Below the pieces are notes generated by a model. That model saw only the letters and a list, made by a program, of their open reading frames with translations, had not been told where the DNA came from and made no database searches. A program made the position numbers and the translations under genes. Below are positions 43,078 through 51,715 of a DNA stretch of 64,000 nt, piece after piece. The stretch spans positions 1 to 64,000 of the forward strand of contig JAXDTI010000007.1 of NCBI GenBank assembly GCA_034090045.1, in the 5' to 3' direction. The stretch is from JAXDTI01 sp034090045. GTDB lineage: Bacteria > Actinomycetota > Actinomycetes > Actinomycetales > Actinomycetaceae. Each line of letters starts with the position of its first letter. Positions within the stretch are counted from its first letter, which is position 1.

Positions 43078-45005
43078 ACGAGGCAGCCCGAGAGCACAGC
43101 ACACACCCCCCCGCTGGTTCCACGCTCGCGGAGGCGCTCGCCGGCTTAGACGCTATACACCTGGTGGGTTTGCGAGCCCACGGTCACCACGGGGTACAGG
43201 AAAATGAGCGTGAAGAGGGACAGGTTTTTCGGCTAGACCTGGATCTGTTCACCGACACTCGCCCCGGCGCGAAAAGTGATGACCTGAACGACACAGTTGA
43301 CTATTCGGCGCTCGCTGAGCGTGCCCTGCAGGTGCTCGCGGGGGAACCCTCAAACCTGATTGAACAGGTAGCACAACGGATTGCCGATGCCGCACTAGAA
43401 TTTCGGAGCGTGCGAGTGGTGCGGGTGCGACTACACAAACCACAGGCACCAATACCCGCCACCTTCGATGATGTGGCGATAACCATTTGGCGGACACGCA
43501 CCGACACGCACCCCGAAAACTCCGGCAGTGGGGAACGTGAAGCGCCCCAGGCCACAACCGTGCCCGGCAGTCGCGAAACCGCCGAGTTGGAAGCAGCCAT
43601 TAGCGCCGATGCTGACGTTCTGCGGCAGGCTCCGGACGGACCGCGAGAGGTGGTGCTCGCCCTCGGAGCAAACCTGGGTAATCCGGCGCGCACCCTGCGC
43701 GCCGCCTTGAAAGCCCTCGGCAGGATTCAAGGAATCGGAATTGACCGTGTTTCACCGCTGATGAGAACTGCTCCGGTGCTTGCGGCTGGGCAGGAGCCGC
43801 AACCGGAATACTACAACGCGGTCATATCTATACAAACCCTGCTTTCGCCACTGGAGCTGCTCGCCGCTGTTCAGGCAGTTGAGGCAGAACACGGGCGCGA
43901 CCGCAGCCCGGAAACACCGCGGTGGGCATCCCGCACCCTCGACATCGACATCATCCAATACCAGGGTGTGATAAGTGCCGAGGAGCAGCTCACCCTGCCG
44001 CATCCGAGAGCCGGACAGCGTGCTTTCGTGCTGTTGCCCTGGTCGCTGATGGATCCTCAAGCGCGACTGCTAGGCGCGGCACGTGCCGGGGCTAAAGCTG
44101 CCGTTGGGCAACCCGAAGTCACCGAGGAGGTGGTGGCGCTCGCCGAGTTGGCGCCCGACCGAGACGGGGTCTTGGAGATATGGACAGACTGGACCGGTCC
44201 GGATCGGGCAGAGACAGATTTCGCGCCCGAGACCGGGCTGATTCCACTGCCCAGATGGTCCGCTATCGCGGATGCTCACCCGGTACGCATTGTCGATGAG
44301 GTTGACCTGGCTCCCTCCCCAGCCCCCAAAACCGATATTCCGGCAGCCCAAGAGACTCGCGGCTCCTCCACAAGCACCGACCAGACCCCGATCGCAACCC
44401 AGTATGTACAGCAACGTAAACCCCTGTGGCAACGCATCAAAGAGTTTTTTACCGGTCCGGAGCCACTGCCGGAAACTGAGCAGGTGGCAGCTCCCGTAAC
44501 CATGCCGACTGAAGCTATCAACGAAACTTCTGTAGAGCGAGACCCAACAGAGACTGCCGCTGTCGAGCCTACTGTTGAGCCTGCTGCTGAGCCTGCTGTT
44601 GAGTCGGTGCTCGAAGCCGAGGAACCTCCGGCAGCCCCGGCGCGGCGCAGCGTGTTTAACCTGCCGGTGTCCCCCACAGGTTCCGAGAATCCAGAACCCC
44701 AACCGGAACCTATAACGCAAATGCCGCAGTGGTATGACGTTGGCGAATCGGTCAGCCACGCCGCCGAAATTGATCCTGCCGTATCCGGGGTGTTGCCGAG
44801 TATCCCGGACGTGCCCCGGGTGCGTGACACCGCCCAGATTGAGGTGGCGGACGTTGTTGAGGCTATTGACGAGGCGCGCTCCACCACGACAAACCGCCGT
44901 TCAATCATACGCCCGACAACCACCGGCACAATCCCCGTGGTAAAGGTGACACCCCAGTCCGGAGGACGGCACGCCGCCGAACCCGGTGTTGCAGACGCGT
45001 CCTGA
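43074..45005 (+). CDS. folBK: Fused dihydroneopterin aldolase and HPPK (FolB-FolK) with long C-terminal tail
   Basis: The 643-residue protein carries a FolB domain (about 20-140) with HLVGLRAHGHHGVQENEREE and DDLNDTVDYSALAERAL, then a FolK pyrophosphokinase domain (about 180-330) with LALGANLGNPARTLRAAL, YYNAVISIQTLLSPLELL, RWASRTLDIDIIQY and LPHPRAGQRAFVLLPW. These perform consecutive folate steps just before FolP. After residue ~340 comes a tail of about 300 residues that is acidic and proline-rich, includes VEPTVEPAAEPAVE repeats and PLWQRIKEFFTG, and ends near a basic stretch (NRRSIIRP). The tail has no known domain. FolB-FolK fusions are known; this extension is unusual. Confidence 0.92.
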   Translation: MNEAAREHSTHPPAGSTLAEALAGLDAIHLVGLRAHGHHGVQENEREEGQVFRLDLDLFTDTRPGAKSDDLNDTVDYSALAERALQVLAGEPSNLIEQVAQRIADAALEFRSVRVVRVRLHKPQAPIPATFDDVAITIWRTRTDTHPENSGSGEREAPQATTVPGSRETAELEAAISADADVLRQAPDGPREVVLALGANLGNPARTLRAALKALGRIQGIGIDRVSPLMRTAPVLAAGQEPQPEYYNAVISIQTLLSPLELLAAVQAVEAEHGRDRSPETPRWASRTLDIDIIQYQGVISAEEQLTLPHPRAGQRAFVLLPWSLMDPQARLLGAARAGAKAAVGQPEVTEEVVALAELAPDRDGVLEIWTDWTGPDRAETDFAPETGLIPLPRWSAIADAHPVRIVDEVDLAPSPAPKTDIPAAQETRGSSTSTDQTPIATQYVQQRKPLWQRIKEFFTGPEPLPETEQVAAPVTMPTEAINETSVERDPTETAAVEPTVEPAAEPAVESVLEAEEPPAAPARRSVFNLPVSPTGSENPEPQPEPITQMPQWYDVGESVSHAAEIDPAVSGVLPSIPDVPRVRDTAQIEVADVVEAIDEARSTTTNRRSIIRPTTTGTIPVVKVTPQSGGRHAAEPGVADAS

Positions 45006-45016
45006 ACAGGGCAGAC

Positions 45017-45505
45017 ATGAGGAGAATTCGGTTCTGGGTGCTGGCTGTGATAGTCGTGTTCACCTGGGTGGTTTCGGCGGCGGCGCTGCTGGTGGTCATT
45101 CGGGGCGGTGGAACGCCGATGCTGATTCAACCAGCGGCAGCGGGGGTTGTTTTTTTGCTGATAGTGCCGTTGCTGCTCGCCGGCAGGGAAGTGCGGCGCC
45201 TGAAACGGCACGAAAAAACCCGGATGACACCGATTGCTGCAGCGCAGGTTGCCCTGGCGGCGCAATCCGTTGAGCTGGTCGGTGCCGCGGTGCTCGGGTA
45301 TCTTGCTGCCCAGGTTATGGTGGCGGTTCTAGGAGCCGATACTTCGTTGATGGCGCGGCAGTTACTCGGCTCAGTTCTCGCGCTAGTAGCGATGTTTGTG
45401 CTGGTGGTTGCCGCTCATATTGTTGAGGGCTGGTGCGTGATTGACGATGAGGATGAGCACGGGGCTGCCTCCGGCTCTCCGGCTTCCCCCGCCCCCGCCT
45501 GCTAG
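45017..45505 (+). CDS. DUF3180 membrane protein
   Basis: The 162-residue protein has four hydrophobic helices (about 7-29, 36-56, 77-100, 113-135), the RRLKRHEKTRMTPIAAAQVA loop characteristic of DUF3180, and an acidic C-terminus. DUF3180 genes lie at the end of folate operons across Actinobacteria, exactly as here 11 nt after folBK. Its function is unknown. Confidence 0.88.
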   Translation: MRRIRFWVLAVIVVFTWVVSAAALLVVIRGGGTPMLIQPAAAGVVFLLIVPLLLAGREVRRLKRHEKTRMTPIAAAQVALAAQSVELVGAAVLGYLAAQVMVAVLGADTSLMARQLLGSVLALVAMFVLVVAAHIVEGWCVIDDEDEHGAASGSPASPAPAC

Positions 45506-45720
45506 TTCCCCTCCTTCCTAATCTCTCTCCCTGCCCCGGTCTCCACGCCTTTCCTTTCAAACCTCCTCTCTTTCTCCCTCCTTCCAAACCCTTTCCTTTC
45601 AGACCTCTTCTCTTTCTCCCCCCTCCACCCCCCTCCTTCCAAACCCTTTCCTTTCAAACCTCTTCTCTTTCTCCCCCCCCCCTCCAAACCCCTTCCTTTC
45701 TGCCCTCCCGCCGACTCCCT
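45506..45720. repeat. Polypyrimidine tandem-repeat tract
   Basis: Directly after the DUF3180 stop the + strand is almost pure C/T for about 200 nt. Units built from CCTTTCCTTTCAAACCTC and TTCTCTTTCTCCCCCC recur three times with small changes. The opposite strand is purine-rich. Such mirror-like tracts can form triplex DNA and are prone to slippage. No ribosome-binding site supports the frames that cross it. Confidence 0.85.
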
Positions 45721-45736
45721 GGGGAGAGAGGTCGAA

Positions 45737-45806
45737 CACAACTCTGGAGATTTTGTCAATAAGTGCCTCTTTTTGGTGGTTTCAGAGCAAAATCTCCAGA
45801 GTTGTG
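45737..45806. repeat. 19-bp perfect inverted repeat
   Basis: CACAACTCTGGAGATTTTG (45737-45755) is exactly complementary to 45788-45806, with 32 nt between the arms. It lies about 100 nt before yhhQ and after the pyrimidine tract. There is no T-run typical of a terminator. It could be a small palindromic mobile element, a protein-binding site or a stable RNA hairpin. Confidence 0.85.
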
Positions 45807-45910
45807 CACAGGGGGAGGCCGGTGTGGGGCGTTGTGCTAGAGTGGGTGCGTCAGCTCCGGTGGCAGAGTTGCTGACATAACCGATGTCTTTATCCCTTAT
45901 AGGACCGATA

Positions 45911-46597
45911 ATGAGCGCCACCGAAGCCCCCGAAACTGTCCCTGACGACCATGCCCCCCAGGTTCGTTACCGATACTTTGACCTGGTAGTGGCCGCCTTT
46001 GTTGGGCTGCTGCTAATCTCGAATGTTGCCGCCACCAAATCTATCGAGCTTGATTTCAATCTCTTTGCGCTGGTAGCAGATGGTGGGGCGATCTGCTTCC
46101 CAATGACCTATATCCTCGGTGACGTGCTCACCGAGATCTATGGGCTACGCCGAGCGCGGCGCGTGATATTCACCGGATTTGCGCTGTCGATCCTGGCTGC
46201 ACTGGTGTTCCTGGCGGTTCAGTCCGCGCCGCCCTCCGCCAGCTATGAGAACCAGGAGGCCTTCGAGGCGGTGCTCGGGTTCGTTCCGCGTATCGTAGCC
46301 GCCTCCCTGATCGGTTATGTAGCCGGGCAGCTACTGAATGCAACCGTGTTGGCCTGGATCAAGCAGCGGTTCGGACCGCGCCGACTGTGGGTGCGGCTGC
46401 TCGGTTCAACGCTTGTGGGGGAGCTGGCAGATACCGCACTGTTTTGCACAATCGCTTTCGCCGGGGTGATGGGCCGCGGCGAGTTCCTCAACTACATAGT
46501 CACCGGATACGTCTATAAGTGCACGGTAGAGTTGGTGCTGCTGCCAGTGACCTATCGGGTGATTGCCTGGTTCCGCCGTCACGAGCAGCTCGACTAA
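45911..46597 (+). CDS. yhhQ: Queuosine precursor transporter (YhhQ/DUF165)
   Basis: The 228-residue membrane protein has six hydrophobic helices and the family sequences LLLISNVAATKSIEL, GGAICFPMTYILGDVLTEIYG (near 53-73), and GSTLVGELADTALFCTIAFAG (near 160-180). The family imports preQ0, preQ1 or related bases for tRNA queuosine. ATG 45911 has TAGGA at good spacing; an upstream ATG at 45884 is less well supported. tgt follows after 9 nt, so import and tRNA modification are coupled. Confidence 0.9.
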   Translation: MSATEAPETVPDDHAPQVRYRYFDLVVAAFVGLLLISNVAATKSIELDFNLFALVADGGAICFPMTYILGDVLTEIYGLRRARRVIFTGFALSILAALVFLAVQSAPPSASYENQEAFEAVLGFVPRIVAASLIGYVAGQLLNATVLAWIKQRFGPRRLWVRLLGSTLVGELADTALFCTIAFAGVMGRGEFLNYIVTGYVYKCTVELVLLPVTYRVIAWFRRHEQLD

Positions 46598-46606
46598 ACT
46601 CAAAGC

Positions 46607-47920
46607 GTGACAATGATGATTCAGCAACCCGACAAGATGTTCCAGGTCACCGCGCGCCTTGACTCCGGCAGCGTGACCGGAGCAGGCGTCCCGAGGGGGC
46701 GCGCCGGAATCATAACCACAGCTCACGGCATTATTGAAACCCCGGCTTTTATCCCTGTCGGAACCAAAGCGACCGTGAAATCCCTGCAACCAAGGGACGT
46801 TGCCGAACTCGGTGCGCAAGCGGTGCTAGCCAATGCCTATCACCTGTACCTGCAACCCGGCTCGGATCTGATTGATGAGGCAGGCGGCTTGGGGCGTTTC
46901 ATGAACTGGTCGGGACCTACTTTCACTGATTCTGGTGGGTTCCAGGTTATGAGCCTCGGTTCGGGATATAAAAAGGTCTTGACCGCGCAATTTGCGGGTT
47001 CTGCTGGTGGCGCGGTTCGCGGTGTCGCCGACACGCAGACGGATGACGGCAAGCAGCGGCGTGCCTTTGTTGATGATGACGGTGTGAACTTCAAATCCCA
47101 TATTGACGGCTCACAGCACCGTTTCACCCCCGAGGTGTCTATGCAGGTGCAGCACCAAATAGGAGCCGATATTATCTTTGCTTTCGACGAGCTCACGACA
47201 CTGCTGAACTCGCGCGCCTACCAGGAGGAGTCGCTGGAGCGCACCCGCCGTTGGGCGGAGCGCTGCCTGGTTGAGCATCGCCGGCTCACGGAGGAGAGTT
47301 TTGGGAAACCCTATCAGTCACTTTTCGGGGTGGTGCAGGGCGCACAGCATGAGGACCTGCGCCGAAAAGCCGCCCGTGACCTGGCGTTAATGCAGGTTAA
47401 GGGGCAAAGGTTTGACGGTTTCGGGATTGGCGGTGCACTGGAAAAAGACCGGCTCGGCGAAATAGTCGGATGGGTGGTTGAGGAGTTCGATGCGATTGAC
47501 GGGACAGAGCATTCCAGACCGCGACACCTGCTCGGCATTTCGGAACCGAACGACCTGTTTGCGGCTATCTCCGCAGGTGCCGACACTTTTGATTGCGTCT
47601 CGCCCTCCCGGGTTGCCCGTACCGGGGCAATGTATACCCGCCGTGGGAGGGTGAACCTGTCGCGTGCCGAGTTCCGCCGAGATTTTCGACCAATCGACCC
47701 CGAATGTGACTGTGTGACCTGTCAAAACTATTCGCGCGCTTATCTGCGGCACCTGTTCAAGGCCGATGAGATTCTCGGTAAAACCCTGCTCACCATTCAT
47801 AACGAGTTTTTCGTTGTGCATCTCGTTGCGCGCATCCGCCAGTCAATTATTGACGGAGACTTCGAGGAGCTGCGCGCCGAGGTTCTGGGTCGCTACTACG
47901 GTTCCTGCAGCGCGGATTGA
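46607..47920 (+). CDS. tgt: tRNA-guanine transglycosylase
   Basis: The 437-residue enzyme exchanges guanine 34 for a queuine precursor in tRNAs with GUN anticodons. It has FIPVGTKATVKSL, the catalytic FTDSGGFQVMSLG (near 107-119), the second Asp in DTFDCVSPSRVARTG, and the zinc site CDCVTCQNYSRAYLRHLFK with His further on in TIHNEFF. An insert of about 25 residues (AGGAVRGVADTQTDDGKQRR) follows the catalytic loop and is longer than usual. GTG 46607 is the likely start; ATG 46613 is possible. No queuosine biosynthesis genes are here, which fits salvage through the preceding transporter. Confidence 0.94.
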   Translation: MTMMIQQPDKMFQVTARLDSGSVTGAGVPRGRAGIITTAHGIIETPAFIPVGTKATVKSLQPRDVAELGAQAVLANAYHLYLQPGSDLIDEAGGLGRFMNWSGPTFTDSGGFQVMSLGSGYKKVLTAQFAGSAGGAVRGVADTQTDDGKQRRAFVDDDGVNFKSHIDGSQHRFTPEVSMQVQHQIGADIIFAFDELTTLLNSRAYQEESLERTRRWAERCLVEHRRLTEESFGKPYQSLFGVVQGAQHEDLRRKAARDLALMQVKGQRFDGFGIGGALEKDRLGEIVGWVVEEFDAIDGTEHSRPRHLLGISEPNDLFAAISAGADTFDCVSPSRVARTGAMYTRRGRVNLSRAEFRRDFRPIDPECDCVTCQNYSRAYLRHLFKADEILGKTLLTIHNEFFVVHLVARIRQSIIDGDFEELRAEVLGRYYGSCSAD

Positions 47921-47930
47921 TTCCAGCTTC

Positions 47931-48785
47931 TCAGAGGAGCTTTTCGGCGAGCGCGGTTAGCACTTTGTCAGAATCGGCTTCAATCTTCAGGTTAGCCATT
48001 TGATCCGCCTGGGTCGGCCCGCGGTTTATGACTATCAGTTTTGCGCCAGCACCATCCGCGCCGCGCCCGTTGTGGAGCGCCTCAAGAACCACATACATAC
48101 CCGTCATCACCAGCAGCGATGATCCTACAACGAGCGCCACGTCAGCCTGGCGGGCAAGCGCATAGGCTCCATCCATCGCCGCGCTCGGCAGCGCCTCCTC
48201 AAAAAAGACCACCGCCGGTTTCAACAGACCCCCGCAGTTTTCACAGGGGGCCAATACGAAACGCGAACGTTCCGCCGCCGCCCGGTCAGCCTCCGCCAAC
48301 ACCGCCACGTGCGCCGGATCCGGATCAGCCACCACGTTCGGATTCAACCGGGCTAGTCGGGGCGCTAAACGTTCCCGCTGTGTCACCTCCCCACAGTCGG
48401 TACACACCACTCGCGCAAAAGAACCATGTAACTCGAAACAGTTCCGCGATCCGGCACGCCGATGCAGGTCGTCAATGTTTTGAGTAGCTACACCGTTTAC
48501 CAGCCCCGCCTCCTCCAGGCGTGCCAACGCCAGGTGCCCCGCAGTCGGCCTGATCGCCGCCATTGCCTCCCAAGTCTCCTGGTTGCGTTGCCAGACCCAA
48601 CGCTGCCACACCGGGTCAGAAACAAACATCGGATAGGTCACCGAGGGCTTCTCGCCGCCACCCGAACCCCGATAGTCCGGGATCCCGGCATCCGTGGAAA
48701 TCCCGGCACCCGTGATCGCCACCGTCCGTGCCCCGCGCATCAACTCTGCCGCCCGGTCTATCTGCCGTTCCAATTCAGTGTCCAT
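47931..48785 (-). CDS. SIR2-family NAD-dependent deacylase
   Basis: The 284-residue protein has the sirtuin core: AITGAGISTDAGIPDYRG (NAD-binding, near 24-41), TQNIDDLHRRAG, ELHGSFARVVCTDCG with the catalytic His and first zinc cysteine pair, CENCGGLLKPAVVFF with the second pair, and VVGSSLLV. It removes acyl groups from lysines using NAD. A long insert between the cysteine pairs (about 45 residues) resembles class II/M-type actinobacterial members. It is transcribed toward tgt and ends 10 nt from it. Confidence 0.92.
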   Translation of the reverse strand: MDTELERQIDRAAELMRGARTVAITGAGISTDAGIPDYRGSGGGEKPSVTYPMFVSDPVWQRWVWQRNQETWEAMAAIRPTAGHLALARLEEAGLVNGVATQNIDDLHRRAGSRNCFELHGSFARVVCTDCGEVTQRERLAPRLARLNPNVVADPDPAHVAVLAEADRAAAERSRFVLAPCENCGGLLKPAVVFFEEALPSAAMDGAYALARQADVALVVGSSLLVMTGMYVVLEALHNGRGADGAGAKLIVINRGPTQADQMANLKIEADSDKVLTALAEKLL

Positions 48786-48842
48786 ACTCCGATTATCGCG
48801 CCCGACCCGTACCGGCGAGCCGTAATGGGATAGGTTTTAGAG

Positions 48843-50126
48843 GTGGAAACCAGCAGCAAAGTCACCAGCCGTGCCCTCGAGGTATGGCTCGCCGCAATGC
48901 TGACCTATACTCTCGCGGTCGCCGCACGCACCTCGCTGGGTATGGCGAGTCTGCAAGCCATCGAGCGTTTCCACCTGGATGCAACCGGTCTGGCATCCTT
49001 TACGACCCTGCAGATTCTCGTCTATGGTGGTATCCAAATCCCGATGGGGCGGATGCTTGACCGTTTCGGGCCCCGGCGGTTGCTTTGGGTCGGCGCACTA
49101 ACAGTCGCGTTCGCTCAAGTCGGGATGGCGATCGCCCCCAACTATCCGGCAGCGCTCGCGGTGCGGGTGCTGCTCGGCGCGGGGGATGCCACCGCTTTCA
49201 TCTCGGTTATTCGGCTCTTGCCGTCCTGGTTCCCGATCCGCCGTGTACCACTGTTTACGCAGCTCACCTCGATGATAGGTCTGCTCGGACAGGTCATTTC
49301 TGCCTATCCTTTTCTCGGGTTGGTGCAGGTGGCGGGCTGGTCGCCGGCGTTCCTGATTATGGGAGGTTTAGGTTTCGCGGCAGCAATAATCGCCGTTCGC
49401 GGTGTCGCCGATCACCCCGTGAAAGAACCCAGCTGTGTGGAAAATAACCCCGCAACCTCGTCGCAGCGAAAGGGGCGAAGCCGCACCGAATTGGTTGAAG
49501 TGTTCCGCAACCCGTGGACCTGGTACGGATTCTTTACCCACTGGTCCACCTGCGGTCTGCCGATGACCTTTACTCTGCTGTGGGGGGTGCCTTTCCTCGC
49601 TCGCGGCATGGGGTTATCCGCAGGTGTTGTCTCGGCGCTGATGGGCATGTATGTGGCGTGCAATATGGTTGAGGGGCCGATTATCGGAATAGCCTCTGCT
49701 GCTCGTCCGCATTCTCGGATAGTGATGATTCTGGGAGCCAATTTCGCTGTCACTGCTGCCTGGATTGCGGTTCTTTGGCATCGTGAACCTCCTGGAATCG
49801 CCTGGGCAATAATGCTGATGATAGTGCTCTCGGCGGCAGGAATGATCTCGTCTCTGGCGTTCGACCTGGTGCGTGCCGGTGTTCCCGAGCGCATACTCGG
49901 CACCGGTATCGGCACTGCCAATATGGGCGGTTTTGTCTGTGTGTTGCTCACGGTGTTCGCTATCGGGGTGGTGCTCGATATGCTGGCACCCGGAGGCGAG
50001 TGGTGTTGGGGGAGTATGCGTCTGGCTTTCCATGTGCAGGCGCTAACTTGGGTTATCGGTTTCCTCGGTGTAGTTTTCACTCATCTGCGTTGCCGCCGTA
50101 CCCCGGCCTATATAACTATGCGCTAA
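48843..50126 (+). CDS. Major facilitator superfamily transporter
   Basis: The 427-residue protein has twelve predicted helices. MFS features are GGIQIPMGRMLDRFGPRRLLWVG (motif A between helices 2 and 3), a central polar loop (about 190-215) and GIASAARPHSRIV as the equivalent second-half loop. The substrate is not evident; the sequence is of the nitrate/oxalate-like or general MFS_1 type rather than a drug-efflux signature. It starts at GTG with a weak ribosome-binding site and is divergent from the sirtuin gene by 57 nt. Confidence 0.85.
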   Translation: METSSKVTSRALEVWLAAMLTYTLAVAARTSLGMASLQAIERFHLDATGLASFTTLQILVYGGIQIPMGRMLDRFGPRRLLWVGALTVAFAQVGMAIAPNYPAALAVRVLLGAGDATAFISVIRLLPSWFPIRRVPLFTQLTSMIGLLGQVISAYPFLGLVQVAGWSPAFLIMGGLGFAAAIIAVRGVADHPVKEPSCVENNPATSSQRKGRSRTELVEVFRNPWTWYGFFTHWSTCGLPMTFTLLWGVPFLARGMGLSAGVVSALMGMYVACNMVEGPIIGIASAARPHSRIVMILGANFAVTAAWIAVLWHREPPGIAWAIMLMIVLSAAGMISSLAFDLVRAGVPERILGTGIGTANMGGFVCVLLTVFAIGVVLDMLAPGGEWCWGSMRLAFHVQALTWVIGFLGVVFTHLRCRRTPAYITMR

Positions 50127-50223
50127 CTATGCGGTGTGTCTTGTTTCTGTGGGCGTTTTTGGTGTTTGAGGGCGACAGCGGGCAAGATTAATAGGGTAAA
50201 GGCAATCGAGACAGGGAGGAACT

Positions 50224-51675
50224 ATGCTCGCTGGACTGGCTGACGGAATCAAGTTGGTGGCTGACTGGATCACGCTGCACATCACCATGTGGGTGCTGAT
50301 CGGGGTTGGGCTGTTTTTGACCTGGGTGACTCGCGGCGTGCAGGTTCGCCTCTTTGGGCATATGTGGCACACCGTGTTCCACTCTCGTTCCGGCCATGGC
50401 TCCGGCATCAGTTCTTTCCAGGCTTTCACGATTTCGTTGGCCGCCCGCGTTGGTGTCGGCAACGTGTTTGGTGTCGCTGCGGCGCTCATGTTCGGCGGCC
50501 CGGGCGCGGTGTTTTGGATGTGGATAGTGGCTCTGGTGGGCATGGCGACTTCTTTTATGGAGTCAACTCTGGCGCAGGTGTTCAAGCAGCCCGGTCGGCA
50601 GGGCACTTTCATTGGCGGTCCGGCATACTATATGTGGAAGGGTGTCGGGTCGAGGGTTTACGGCGCGATATTCTCGATTATTGCGGTTGTGACCTGCGGT
50701 ATTGTGATTACTTCGGTGCAGTCTAACGCTGTCGCCGGGGTGCTGATTGAACAGGGTGTGAAACCCTGGATCGCGGCGGCGCTGCTTTTTGCTTTCGCCG
50801 CGCCCATTATTCTCGGCGGTATCCGCTCGGTGGCTCGCGTCACCGAATGGATGGCTCCGATTATGGCTTTGCTCTATGTGATTATGGCGGTCGCGATACT
50901 GCTCATTAACCTGCCGCAGGTTCCGCACATTATCGGAATGATTTTCACTTCAGCTTTCACCGGTGAGGCTCTCGGCGGCGGAACTGTTGGCGGGATTTTT
51001 GCTGCAATCATCAACGGTACCCAACGCGGCCTGTTCTCTAACGAGGCTGGACAGGGCACCGCCCCTAACGCTGCCGCCACTGCAACCGTCACCCATCCGG
51101 TGAAGCAGGGCATGATCCAGTCGCTCGGCGTGTTTGTTGACACCATCATCGTGTGTACCGCGACCGCGGTCGTTATCCTGTTGGCTGGCCCGAAAGTGTG
51201 GGGAGGGGAGGGAGTGAACCCGAATAATCTCACTACGCTTTCCGTGGTGCATCACTTGGGCGGGTGGGCTGAGGTGCCGATGGCGCTGCTGATTGCGGTG
51301 TTGGCTTTCTCCTCGATTATTGCCGCCTATGTGTATTCAGACGTGAATATGGCTTTCGTTACCCGCGCCCCGTGGGCGACCTGGGTGGTGCGGGTCGTCT
51401 CGGTCGTGTCGGTGGTGGCGGGTGCACTGCTGGCGTTGCCGGTGGTGTGGAACGCTGTCGATATCGCGATGGCTGTCATGACGGTAACGAACCTGGTGGC
51501 GTTGGCTATCTTGTGGAAGTGGGGGGCTGGAGCGCTGCGTGACTATGAGGCGCAGCGCCGCGCGGGTGTGTTGGAGCCGGTGTTTGTTGGTCGCGGCAAC
51601 AAGTTTTTGCCTGCAGATGTTCCTTCTGAAGTGTGGGATGAGGGCAAGGCTGCCGCGCTGGTTAATAAAGATTGA
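50224..51675 (+). CDS. Alanine/glycine:cation symporter (AGCS family)
   Basis: The 483-residue membrane protein has about eleven helices and the family signatures ISLAARVGVGNVFGVAAAL (near 72-90), GGPAYYMWKG and FSNEAGQGTAPNAAATA (near 277-293). AGCS transporters import alanine or glycine with sodium. GGAGG lies 5 nt before ATG. It is a single-gene unit. Confidence 0.93.
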   Translation: MLAGLADGIKLVADWITLHITMWVLIGVGLFLTWVTRGVQVRLFGHMWHTVFHSRSGHGSGISSFQAFTISLAARVGVGNVFGVAAALMFGGPGAVFWMWIVALVGMATSFMESTLAQVFKQPGRQGTFIGGPAYYMWKGVGSRVYGAIFSIIAVVTCGIVITSVQSNAVAGVLIEQGVKPWIAAALLFAFAAPIILGGIRSVARVTEWMAPIMALLYVIMAVAILLINLPQVPHIIGMIFTSAFTGEALGGGTVGGIFAAIINGTQRGLFSNEAGQGTAPNAAATATVTHPVKQGMIQSLGVFVDTIIVCTATAVVILLAGPKVWGGEGVNPNNLTTLSVVHHLGGWAEVPMALLIAVLAFSSIIAAYVYSDVNMAFVTRAPWATWVVRVVSVVSVVAGALLALPVVWNAVDIAMAVMTVTNLVALAILWKWGAGALRDYEAQRRAGVLEPVFVGRGNKFLPADVPSEVWDEGKAAALVNKD

Positions 51676-51715
51676 TTTACAGGCGGCTGCGCTTAACCTG
51701 TATCTGCGGCGGTTC

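Noticed and set aside
45502..45921. 139-codon minus-strand frame through the pyrimidine tract
   Set aside because: Its Lys/Arg/Gly/Glu repetition simply reflects the polypurine strand.
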